Shown here in pieces: positions 1-7,153 of a DNA stretch of 42,437 nucleotides (positions are counted from its first letter, which is position 1; the number at the start of each line of letters is the position of its first letter). The notes under the pieces are model-generated. The model made no database searches and had not been told where the DNA came from. It saw only the letters and a program-made list of their open reading frames with translations. The stretch lies in assembly GCA_017460845.1 (NCBI GenBank), contig JAFUAE010000120.1:1-42437 (forward strand). The letters are read 5' to 3'. The translations under genes were made by a program, and so were the position numbers. This stretch comes from Lachnospiraceae bacterium (GTDB lineage: Bacteria; Bacillota; Clostridia; Lachnospirales; Lachnospiraceae).

Positions 1-273
1 ATAAGTTGATTTCCATATGTACATTTTAACATGAAAAGGAGCTATAAATCAAGGGTAAACGGCGACATAAAACGCCAAATATAGTATGAAACTACAGTGT
101 TTTAACCAAATCTGCCATGGATTTCAACTCCTGAGGGCGAACAGCCTCAATTGGAATGAAATTCATATGTACAGAAAGTTAAGTGATTGTGTTTAGATAT
201 TTTTAATTTTTTAAATTATCGGGCATTATCCTCGCTTTAAGTTCATGAGAAACGCACCCAGGTCCGTCCAGGC
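1..273. other. AT-rich intergenic region with short repeats
   Basis: No coding region is seen. The stretch is much richer in A and T than the neighbouring genes. A 10-base direct repeat, CATATGTACA, occurs at 14-23 and 164-173. Small hairpins are present: GGCG/CGCC near 61-80, and TGAGG/CCTCA near 132-149 flanked by ATTTCA/TGAAAT. No convincing terminator follows the gene ending at 274. The composition would suit the edge of a mobile element lying mostly outside the window, but there are no element ends to prove it. Confidence 0.4.
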
Positions 274-1173
274 TCAGTCGATAGGATTCGTCAGCTCTCC
301 GATCTTCTCGATGTAGCAGTGCATGACATCTCCGTGCTTTAAGAACTTCGGCGGGTCAAAGCCCATGCCGACGCCTGACGGTGTGCCCATGGCAATGATC
401 GTGCCGGCCTGCAGCGTCATACCCGCGGAGAGCTCCTCGATCGCGCCTCCGATCGTCTGGATCATCAGGCCTGTATTGCTGTTCTGGCGAAGCTCGTCAT
501 TGATGCGGCAGCTGATAGCCAGATCTTCCGGATCTCCGATCTCATCCGCAGTTGTAATGCACGGTCCCATCGGGGTAAATCCGTCCAAGCCCTTGCCAAG
601 ATACCACTGGCGGTGCCTGGTCTGCAGATTGCGGGCGCTTATGTCATTGATCACGGTATAGCCGAAGACATAGTCCAGCGCATCCTCGCGCTTTACCCTG
701 ACGGCGTCTTTTCCGAGGATCACGCCAAGCTCGCATTCATAGTCCAGACGGTCCACGATATCCGCATGGGACGGTACCGGCTCCATGTGTCCCGGCGCAT
801 AGCTGACACGTTTGGAGAAATAAATCGTCGCCGGTCTGTCGCCGCCGAATGCTTCCTTATTATATTTGCCGGCTTCCTCTGCATGCTCGGTATAGTTGAT
901 GCCGAGGCAGACCACATCCTGGCGCGGACGCACGATCGGTGCATGCAACTTCAGGGAAGCTGTGTCATAGACGGGCAGCGCGTTCCCTGCGGCGGCAGCA
1001 TTTGCAGCGATCTGCTCCCCTGCCTTCAAAGCCTTCAGGTCCGCATGGCAGACCAGATCTGTCATATCCGTAAAGCAGAATCCGAGATCCTCCTGTAAAT
1101 AAGCGGTTTTTCCGCCGTCGTACGAGATCATGATCCTTTCGGACCCTTCATGTTCCACTGTGTAAAGACGCAT
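274..1173 (-). CDS. Fumarylacetoacetate hydrolase (FAH) family protein
   Basis: A 299-residue soluble enzyme of the FAH / 2-hydroxyhepta-2,4-diene-1,7-dioate isomerase family. These are Mg/Mn enzymes that hydrolyse, isomerise or decarboxylate beta-diketo acids in aromatic and dicarboxylate catabolism. The family core is visible: N-YTEHAEE, then DYECELGVILGKDA with the metal-binding acidic residues, then GYTVINDISARN and GFTPMGPC. Length is typical for single-domain members. An AAGGAGG site six bases upstream fixes the start. It is the last gene of a - strand series (LysR, zinc ribbon, MATE, TMEM175-like) that diverges from a tricarboxylate-type importer, so a role in breaking down an imported organic acid is a fair inference. 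The substrate is unknown. Confidence 0.85.
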   Translation of the reverse strand: MRLYTVEHEGSERIMISYDGGKTAYLQEDLGFCFTDMTDLVCHADLKALKAGEQIAANAAAAGNALPVYDTASLKLHAPIVRPRQDVVCLGINYTEHAEEAGKYNKEAFGGDRPATIYFSKRVSYAPGHMEPVPSHADIVDRLDYECELGVILGKDAVRVKREDALDYVFGYTVINDISARNLQTRHRQWYLGKGLDGFTPMGPCITTADEIGDPEDLAISCRINDELRQNSNTGLMIQTIGGAIEELSAGMTLQAGTIIAMGTPSGVGMGFDPPKFLKHGDVMHCYIEKIGELTNPID

Positions 1174-1211
1174 AGTGCCCTCCTTTATATTTTGTTCTGT
1201 TCTTTTTTATT

Positions 1212-1868
1212 TTACCCTCTCGGCTGCAGGAAATCCAGCACCGGGAGCACGCTGTACAGAATAATGATGTGCTGCGGATAATGCCTTCCCAGTATGATCA
1301 GCGCGATATTAATGATCAGTATGATACCGATCCTGGACAGTGTCATTTTCAGAAACAGTCCGCCGTGACTGGCAAAGCGCTTGCGGACGATTGCAAAGGT
1401 CAGCAGGTTCTGCAGGATCAGGGTGCTGAGGTAAATGATCCCGTAATTCATAACCGCGAAGCCGTCCGCCCGGTTGAGGATCCATTTTGTCATGACCGGG
1501 ATCAGCGCCAGTGAAGCCAGGAACATAAAATTCAGGATCAGCACGGGATGATCGATCTCCCGCGCCGTCTCAAAGCTTCTCTTGTTTTCATACCAGAAAT
1601 CCGCGACGATGAAAAAGCTGATCAGGAAAATGACGATCGACCACAGGAAACCCGGATATTGTGAAGGCTCCTCCGGGAAGGGTATCTCCAGCAGCATGAT
1701 GGTAATGATGATTGCCACAATGCCGTCGTTGAGCGCCGAAATATGCCCCTTCAGGCTTTTCTTCAGGCTTTCGTCATTATCCGCCTGCTTCTGCTTCATA
1801 TGATTATATTTTTCGAGCTCTGCCTCATTCAGATGTCTCCGGAGAAGACGGTCAAAATCAAATTCCAT
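1212..1868 (-). CDS. TMEM175-like (DUF1211) membrane protein, putative potassium channel
   Basis: A 218-residue integral membrane protein with about five to six hydrophobic segments after a charged 40-residue N-terminus. The segment ALNDGIVAIIITIMLLEIP matches the TMEM175/DUF1211 signature, usually FSDGVFAIAITLLVLEI, which lines the pore of bacterial potassium channels in this family. Here the FSDG is LNDG, so the usual Phe and Ser are changed while Asp-Gly and the following helix pattern remain. GGAGG lies upstream of the start. It sits 15 bases after the MATE gene and 38 bases before the FAH gene, so co-transcription is likely. Channel function is inferred from family only; the altered motif makes selectivity uncertain. 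Confidence 0.7.
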   Translation of the reverse strand: MEFDFDRLLRRHLNEAELEKYNHMKQKQADNDESLKKSLKGHISALNDGIVAIIITIMLLEIPFPEEPSQYPGFLWSIVIFLISFFIVADFWYENKRSFETAREIDHPVLILNFMFLASLALIPVMTKWILNRADGFAVMNYGIIYLSTLILQNLLTFAIVRKRFASHGGLFLKMTLSRIGIILIINIALIILGRHYPQHIIILYSVLPVLDFLQPRG

Positions 1869-1883
1869 AGCTTTCCTCCTTCC

Positions 1884-3221
1884 TCAAAGCTTTTTGTGAC
1901 GCTTCAGATACAGCAAAAACAGGAAGCACAGCGTGATCTGCAGCAGCGTGGAGCACGGCGTTGCCAGACCGATATAAAACAGCGAGACCGGCATTCTGCG
2001 GCTCATCAGCCAGGATACCGGCACGCGCACTGCAAATGCCCCGACAATGCCCTGCGCCATTACAAATCCGGTATGCTCCATCCCGTTATAAAAACCGATA
2101 AAGCAGAACAGGAAGCAGGTAAGGAGACAATCGATGGCATACGCCTTCAGATATTCCCAGGCTGCGCCCTTCAGGACCGGATCCCTTGTAAAGATACCCG
2201 CAAGCAGGTCCCCGTGGAAAAACGACAGCCAGAACATCGACACCGCAAATACGAATGATACTGCTATCGCATACCGCAATCCCAGTACCGCGCGATCGAC
2301 CCTGCCTGCGCCGCGGTTCTGCGCGACAAACGCCGACATTGCCTGCATAAATGCAATCGGCACCAGCATAATAAACGCGCAGACCTTCTCCGCTACGCCC
2401 ACGCCTGCGGACGCCGTCAGGCCAAGTGCATTGACGATTGCCATAATTATCAGAAAGGACACGCCCACAAGCAGGTCCTGCAGTGTGATCGGAATGCCGA
2501 GAACCAGAATCTTCCGGATAACATTCCCGTTCCATCGGATCATGCTCCGTTCGAAGCGGAACGGCAGCTGCCTGCGGCCGATCAGCATGATGGAAATGAC
2601 AACGCTGATCAGCTGTGCCAGAACCGTAGCGAGCGCCGCACCGGAAGCGCCCATACCGCAAACCGCTACCAGCAGCAGATCCCCGGCAATATTGCACACA
2701 CAGGCGATTGCGACCGTCACGAGCGGTGTCCTGGAATCCCCGATCCCGCGGAAAATACCGCCGATCAGATTGTATCCTATAATGACCAGGAAACCGAGTC
2801 CGCAGATGCGGATATAGGAAGCCGTTTTGGCAAATGCTTCCGCCGGTGCCTGCATGATGCCCGCCAGAACGCCCGCGCCCGGAGCTGCTGCAGCGGTCAT
2901 CACAAGACCCATCAACACAAAAAGAGCAATGCCGGCCCCGATGATCTGTCCGCCCTCCTCGGCCTTTTTGGCCCCGATTTTCTGTCCGAGGATAATGGTC
3001 AGTCCCATGGCAAAAGAGCTGATCAGGCCGGTAAGCGTCATCATAATCTGGGAGCCCGTCGAAACAGCCGAGACATCCGCTGCCTCTCCGAATTTGCCGA
3101 CGACCATCAGGTCGACCGCACCGTACATTGCCTGCAGAAACAGTGCAAAAAGCACCGGCACTGCGAATTGCAGCAGCGGCGCCAGTATTTTTCCTTCAGT
3201 AAAATCCAGCTGTTTATTCAT
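1884..3221 (-). CDS. MATE family efflux transporter
   Basis: A 445-residue protein with about twelve hydrophobic segments arranged as two similar halves, typical in length for MATE (NorM/DinF/MepA-like) cation-coupled exporters. Recognisable features are FAVPVLFALFLQAMYGAVDLMVVGKF near the N-terminus, ISSFAMGLTIILGQKIGAKK after helix 2, and the equivalent QAMSAFVAQNRGAGR motif in the second half. Its ATG overlaps the stop of the upstream zinc-ribbon gene as ATGA, so translation is probably coupled. The substrate cannot be told from sequence; the neighbouring regulators and organic-acid genes suggest a small-molecule or toxic-intermediate export role, which is inference. Confidence 0.9.
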   Translation of the reverse strand: MNKQLDFTEGKILAPLLQFAVPVLFALFLQAMYGAVDLMVVGKFGEAADVSAVSTGSQIMMTLTGLISSFAMGLTIILGQKIGAKKAEEGGQIIGAGIALFVLMGLVMTAAAAPGAGVLAGIMQAPAEAFAKTASYIRICGLGFLVIIGYNLIGGIFRGIGDSRTPLVTVAIACVCNIAGDLLLVAVCGMGASGAALATVLAQLISVVISIMLIGRRQLPFRFERSMIRWNGNVIRKILVLGIPITLQDLLVGVSFLIIMAIVNALGLTASAGVGVAEKVCAFIMLVPIAFMQAMSAFVAQNRGAGRVDRAVLGLRYAIAVSFVFAVSMFWLSFFHGDLLAGIFTRDPVLKGAAWEYLKAYAIDCLLTCFLFCFIGFYNGMEHTGFVMAQGIVGAFAVRVPVSWLMSRRMPVSLFYIGLATPCSTLLQITLCFLFLLYLKRHKKL

Positions 3222-3355
3222 TCCACTTCCGTCACGCCAAAGCGGATGCCGCAGGCATCGCAGTGATAGGTTCCGTCTGAATATTCCGAATATACAGGCT
3301 CCCCGCAGAACGGACAGTAGCGGATCTTTGCCGGCTTTTCAATTTCTTCATGCAT
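3218..3355 (-). CDS. Small zinc-ribbon protein (45 residues)
   Basis: An ORF of 45 codons between the LysR and MATE genes, in the same direction. The translation contains CPFCGEPV and, 17 residues on, CDACGIRF, giving two CxxC knuckles that form a minimal rubredoxin-like zinc ribbon. The start is an ATG six bases downstream of the LysR stop, and the stop overlaps the MATE start (ATGA), so all three are read as one transcript. The ribosome binding site is weak, which fits coupling to the upstream gene. Function is unknown; tiny zinc ribbons are often adaptors or metal/redox sensors. The coding call rests on the paired CxxC motifs and the exact overlaps. Confidence 0.65.
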   Translation of the reverse strand: MHEEIEKPAKIRYCPFCGEPVYSEYSDGTYHCDACGIRFGVTEVE

Positions 3356-3361
3356 ATTTTG

Positions 3362-4198
3362 TCATTCCTCTGATAATAATTCTATGAGATAATCCATTGG
3401 CTCTGAAAGTATCCTCTCAGGGCTTTTATAAAGCGCAAGATCATAACAGAACGGCTCTCCGATTTCCTTTATCTCCAGCCTGCTGTCATTCCTGATCCGC
3501 TTTTCTTCAGCAATTGTATAATAATTTCCGGAAGATACAATATCAAAAACTGTCTCCTGATCATCGCAATACAGATCCACCTTCGGATTCAGATTCCAGG
3601 ACCGGAGCGCCTGGGTTTGAAACAAGAACAAATTCGTGGACAATCTGTTTAAAATGGCAGGACTGGAATGGATCTCAAGCTCCGGCGCAGCTGCCGGATA
3701 CAGTTTTTCCTCCCTTATCACTGTTGCTTTGCTCGGCGTTTTATTTTTTGCAGCCAGAAATACAGCAATATCCGGTTTTTCCTTTTGCAGCATTTCTTCC
3801 GTATTCATACTGTCCCGGGTACGGAGGTCCACTGCCAAAAAGGGGTATACTTCTTTTACCTTTGGTAAGATTCTCTTTAAGAAGCTTTCCTGTTCACTGA
3901 CCGGTATCACGATCCTCAGCGGCGGATAATCATTCCTTGAAGGATCCATGATTTCCATCATGGTCGTATTCCTGATATTAAGGATCGTACGCGCCCCGTT
4001 GATATAGAGCTTTCCGGCCTCTGTCAACAGCATTTTACCGTGTTTATACTCAAAAAGAGGGGGGAGCCCGGTTTCATAGAGCTTTTTCAGCTGCTGGCTC
4101 AGCGCGCTCTGACTAATAAACAGCCGCTCTGCTGCTCTGGTCAGGCTTTGTTCCTCCGCAATTGCAATCATATATTCCATCTGACGGGTATCAAACAT
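3362..4198 (-). CDS. LysR family transcriptional regulator (second of a pair)
   Basis: A 278-residue LysR-type regulator. Residues 1-60 form the winged helix-turn-helix (RQMEYMIAIAEEQSLTRAAERLFISQSALSQQ split over helix 2 and 3), followed by a periplasmic-binding-like effector domain that is somewhat short. I chose the ATG at 4198 rather than an upstream one because GGAGG lies six bases before it. This start overlaps the last eight bases of the preceding LysR gene, so the two regulators are translationally coupled. Two adjacent, similar-sized but divergent LysR genes facing a transporter operon suggest that both control it, perhaps with different ligands. Ligand unknown. Confidence 0.88.
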   Translation of the reverse strand: MFDTRQMEYMIAIAEEQSLTRAAERLFISQSALSQQLKKLYETGLPPLFEYKHGKMLLTEAGKLYINGARTILNIRNTTMMEIMDPSRNDYPPLRIVIPVSEQESFLKRILPKVKEVYPFLAVDLRTRDSMNTEEMLQKEKPDIAVFLAAKNKTPSKATVIREEKLYPAAAPELEIHSSPAILNRLSTNLFLFQTQALRSWNLNPKVDLYCDDQETVFDIVSSGNYYTIAEEKRIRNDSRLEIKEIGEPFCYDLALYKSPERILSEPMDYLIELLSEE

Positions 4199-5159
4199 TT
4201 CTATCCTCCGGCCGGTCTGAGGCATACAGTTTTGCGGAAAGCGGTGAACGCAATATCATTTGCTCTGTAAACATATCCATCAGGGTGCGTAGCGCCGGTG
4301 TGACAGTCAACTCTCTGCGCAGGTAAAATCCTTTCTGGACGACCATATGCGGATCCAGAAAGAAATACCGAAGCCCCGAATCCGCATCGCAGGAATCAAT
4401 TGGAATAAAGGTATAGCCATTATAAGCCGCTGCCATCTTCTTCGAGATGGAAGTATGATTGGTCGTACAGACGGTCAGTGGAGTAATCTCCTCTCTTTTA
4501 AACAAATTTGAGGAAATGCTGTAGCTGATTGCGTCTTTATGCGGAGCAACAAAGGGGATATCCTGCAGCTGCCTGATCGGAATAGACGGGATATCAGAAG
4601 CATAGCCTGAATCAGCTCCTCCGGCTGCCAGACTGTTGGTTTCCGCAATTGCAATCAGATGCTCGAGTTTTTGCGTCGGCAGAAACAGCAAATGATAATC
4701 CCGAATCAGCTCGTCACTTTGAATTCCCACGGAAAGGTCCAGCTCCTGCCTGTATACCAGCTCGGCCAGTTCCATGCTGTATCCTTCCGTAATCACCAGC
4801 TGTACCTCCGGAAACCGCTTTTGGAAATCACTGTAAATTTGAACCATAATCGATGAATCCATATGCGGCGCAAGACCAATATTAATATACTCCCTGTTCC
4901 GGTCTGTAGCGTAATGAATCATCTGATAAGTCTGATTTTTAATCATCAGAATTTTCCTGGCTCCCTCCACAAACTTTTTTCCTGCCGGCGTCAGCGTCAG
5001 ACTCTTTCCCCTGAAAAAGAGCGGATATCCTGCCTGTCTGGAAATCTCCGCCAGGCTCCTGCTGAGCGCGCTCTGACTGATTCCAAGTGCTGCGGCAGCA
5101 TCTGTCATATTTGCATGATCCGCTGCTGCAATTACATATTCCAATTGCCAGGTGTTCAT
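4191..5159 (-). CDS. LysR family transcriptional regulator (first of a pair)
   Basis: A 322-residue LysR-type regulator with N-terminal helix-turn-helix (TDAAAALGISQSALSRSLAE around residues 20-40) and a C-terminal effector-binding domain. The start chosen, at 5159, begins MNTWQLEYV and follows a GAGAGGAAAAA stretch; a longer in-frame start exists 16 codons upstream but lies outside the conserved domain. It is transcribed away from the tctC-tctB-tctA operon across a 300-base gap, the classic position for a LysR activator of the divergent operon. Its 3' end overlaps the next LysR gene by eight bases. The co-inducer is probably the substrate of the transporter or a breakdown product (inference). 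Confidence 0.88.
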   Translation of the reverse strand: MNTWQLEYVIAAADHANMTDAAAALGISQSALSRSLAEISRQAGYPLFFRGKSLTLTPAGKKFVEGARKILMIKNQTYQMIHYATDRNREYINIGLAPHMDSSIMVQIYSDFQKRFPEVQLVITEGYSMELAELVYRQELDLSVGIQSDELIRDYHLLFLPTQKLEHLIAIAETNSLAAGGADSGYASDIPSIPIRQLQDIPFVAPHKDAISYSISSNLFKREEITPLTVCTTNHTSISKKMAAAYNGYTFIPIDSCDADSGLRYFFLDPHMVVQKGFYLRRELTVTPALRTLMDMFTEQMILRSPLSAKLYASDRPEDRNV

Positions 5160-5309
5160 TTTTTCCTCTCTTCCTGCAGCATTGTTTCCTTTTCTGATAA
5201 ACATCAAAAATCAATCCGGCATTCATTTTCCGGACCTCTTGCGAAAGGAAGCTTTTTTCATAGGGGTCAATTATGCGTTTTGCTTATAGTTTATATGAGG
5301 ATTGTGCGA

Positions 5310-5339
5310 TTGTAAATTAAATTGCCGCTAAAATATAAT
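5310..5339 (+). promoter_or_regulatory. Candidate promoter for tctC operon
   Basis: TTGTAA at 5310-5315 and a perfect TATAAT at 5334-5339 are separated by 18 bases, directed toward tctC. The predicted transcript start is near 5346, leaving a leader of about 110 bases. No competing hexamer pair of this quality was seen in the divergent region. Confidence 0.6.
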
Positions 5340-5360
5340 GAAGTCACAAAAAGAACTTAA

Positions 5361-5380
5361 TGCAGCATTTAAATAATGCA
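5361..5380. promoter_or_regulatory. Candidate LysR operator palindrome
   Basis: TGCA-GCATT-TAAAT-AATGC-A forms an inverted repeat with 5-bp arms and an AT-rich centre. It lies in the divergent LysR/tctC region just downstream of the candidate promoter. LysR proteins favour such T-N11-A dyads. Whether either neighbouring regulator binds it is unproven. Confidence 0.35.
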
Positions 5381-5457
5381 CACATTACACAAAAGGATGG
5401 AGACCTCATAATTGAATCGGACGGAATCCGGATCGTATTCAGGAAAGGAAGAAAAGT

Positions 5458-6522
5458 ATGAAAAAAATCATTTCAGCAGCAATGGCAGCACTGATGGCAG
5501 CAGCACTTACAGCCTGTGGAGGAAGCAGCACTGCTTCAACAACGGCGGCAACTGCACCGGCTGAAACAACAGCCGCAGCAACAGCTACAGCTTCGGGAAA
5601 CTCAGCCGCAGGATCAGCAGAAAGCACCTGGCCAAACGGCTCTGTAAATGTGGTTCTGAATCAGACAGCTGGCGGCGGAAGTGATATGCTGACGCGACTT
5701 CTGACAGACGCCATGGGAAAGGCGACCGGTCAGAGCTTTGTAGTGGTCAATGATACCAGCGGCGGAAACATTACCGCATGTGAAACGGTCCGCAATGCCA
5801 AGCCGGAAGGATATGATCTTCTTGCTACCAACTGCGGTACGCTGACCCGCATGGTGACCGGTCAGTATGCTCATACACCGGATGATTTCACGGTCCTCGG
5901 ATTATATACGACTCCGAGCGACGAGGGCTACTGTGTTGTTGTCAAGGCGGACAGCGAATTCCAGACACTGGAGGATCTGATTGCCTATGACCAGGCAAAT
6001 CCCGGAGAGCTTGTCACCAGCGGTCAGGTCGGCGGATTTGTCATGTTTATGGAAGCAGAGCTTGAAAAAATGCTCGGCATCAAGCCAACCTTTGTAGAAG
6101 GCGGATCCGACGGAGACCGCATCCTGACCATTCTCGGCGACAGTATTGACTATGCACTTGTCAGCACCCTGAGCGCAAAGCAGTATGTGGAAGCCGGCGA
6201 TCTTCGCGCCCTGTGTATGGTAAATAGTCCCAGCAAGCTGATACCGGACGTCAAGACGCTTGAGGAATTAGGCTACCAGAACAGCAAGCTCAGCAATCTG
6301 ATGCTTCTGTTTGGCCCGAAGGATATGGCTCAGGCTGATGTGGACGCAATCGGAAAGGCTCTTGAAGCGGCCAGCCAGGATCAGACACTGATAGACGGAT
6401 ATGCGCAGCTCAATTGTATCTGGGATTACAAATCACCGGCAGAAAGCAAAGCTATGATCGACGAAATGTTCCAGACACTTTCCGAGGTATATCCGGTCGT
6501 TCAGGAAATGGGACTTAGCTAA
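5458..6522 (+). CDS. tctC: Tripartite tricarboxylate transporter, substrate-binding lipoprotein TctC
   Basis: A 354-residue extracytoplasmic solute-binding lipoprotein of the Bug/TctC family. The N-terminus is a lipoprotein signal peptide ending in LTACGG, with Cys about 20 residues in, followed by an Ala/Thr-rich linker. The mature domain starts with WPNGSVNVVLNQTAGGGSDMLTR, matching the family motif in which the GG-S/T-D segment contacts the carboxylate ligand. It is the first gene of a + strand operon with the small (TctB) and large (TctA) membrane subunits. TctC families bind citrate, other di/tricarboxylates or aromatic acids; the ligand here is not predictable. AGGAAAGGAAG precedes the ATG. 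A hairpin with a T-run follows the gene. Confidence 0.92.
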   Translation: MKKIISAAMAALMAAALTACGGSSTASTTAATAPAETTAAATATASGNSAAGSAESTWPNGSVNVVLNQTAGGGSDMLTRLLTDAMGKATGQSFVVVNDTSGGNITACETVRNAKPEGYDLLATNCGTLTRMVTGQYAHTPDDFTVLGLYTTPSDEGYCVVVKADSEFQTLEDLIAYDQANPGELVTSGQVGGFVMFMEAELEKMLGIKPTFVEGGSDGDRILTILGDSIDYALVSTLSAKQYVEAGDLRALCMVNSPSKLIPDVKTLEELGYQNSKLSNLMLLFGPKDMAQADVDAIGKALEAASQDQTLIDGYAQLNCIWDYKSPAESKAMIDEMFQTLSEVYPVVQEMGLS

Positions 6523-6561
6523 ACGTCTTTTGAATCATTCATATATAATAATGTAATTCAG

Positions 6562-6599
6562 GGAGCCGACGGGGCGCTGCTCCGCCGCTCTCTTTTTTT
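6562..6599 (+). terminator. Hairpin plus T-run between tctC and tctB
   Basis: A GC-rich hairpin (core CGGGGC/GCTCCG with one G-T pair and a 3-base loop, extended outward by GAG/CTC with small bulges) is followed by seven T residues. It sits inside the operon, so it probably acts as a partial terminator that lets the binding protein be made in excess over the membrane subunits. Confidence 0.55.
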
Positions 6600-6630
6600 A
6601 CTCTGAAAGTTAACGATTCAATCTCATAGG

Positions 6631-6668
6631 AGTATGTGTAGTGACAGTGCGGCTGTCACGAAGTTTAC
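6631..6668 (+). repeat. Dispersed hairpin element, copy in the tctB leader
   Basis: The sequence AGTATGTGTA then GTGACAG-TGCGG-CTGTCAC then GAAGTTTA matches the layout of two longer elements at 12971-13061 and 25855-25945 (TATGYGYAGTG, hairpin, CAYGRAGYT). The stem sequence differs but still pairs (7 bp). It ends about 20 bases before the tctB start. Membership in the family is my inference from the shared flanks. Confidence 0.4.
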
Positions 6669-6688
6669 CGGAAAGGCAGGTTTGTTTT

Positions 6689-7138
6689 ATGAATCGAGAT
6701 CGCGTGACTGGCCTGATCTCCGTCGTTGTCGGCGCAGCGCTTGCTGCAGCAACACTGATGCTTCCCGCGAGCACTATGCGCGGTGATGTCGGGCCCAAGG
6801 TATTCCCCTCTATCTGCGCGGCAATTTTTCTGATTTGCGGCGCAGGCATGCTGCTTCAGAAAACGGAAGCGGCAGCCGGAAAGCAATATACATCCGAGGC
6901 GCTGAAGCGTCTTGGCATCATTGCCGGAATTGTGCTGCTCTACGTCATTGCAATGGATCTGATCGGATTTATGATTCCTAGCATTGCCGTGCTGTTTGTT
7001 CTATGCACCATGTTCAGTGAAGATCTGCAGATTCCCCTTTGGAAAAGGCTTCTTTTTGCAGTTATTGTCTCGGTAGTGATCTATTATGCGTTCGAAAAGC
7101 TGATGGTCCTGCGTCTGCCGCGCGGCAGATTCTTTTAA
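6689..7138 (+). CDS. tctB: Tripartite tricarboxylate transporter, small membrane subunit TctB
   Basis: A 149-residue protein with about four transmembrane segments, the size and layout of TctB. The conserved opening is MNRDRVTGLISVVVGA, and GDVGPKVFPSICAAI after the first helix resembles the family's G-P-xx-FP motif. An AGGCAGG site eight bases upstream supports the ATG at 6689; a GTG further upstream would add 16 residues unlike the family. TctB pairs with TctA to form the ion-coupled membrane part that receives ligand from TctC. It ends 15 bases before tctA. Confidence 0.85.
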   Translation: MNRDRVTGLISVVVGAALAAATLMLPASTMRGDVGPKVFPSICAAIFLICGAGMLLQKTEAAAGKQYTSEALKRLGIIAGIVLLYVIAMDLIGFMIPSIAVLFVLCTMFSEDLQIPLWKRLLFAVIVSVVIYYAFEKLMVLRLPRGRFF

Positions 7139-7153
7139 TGGAGGTCTTCGGAA

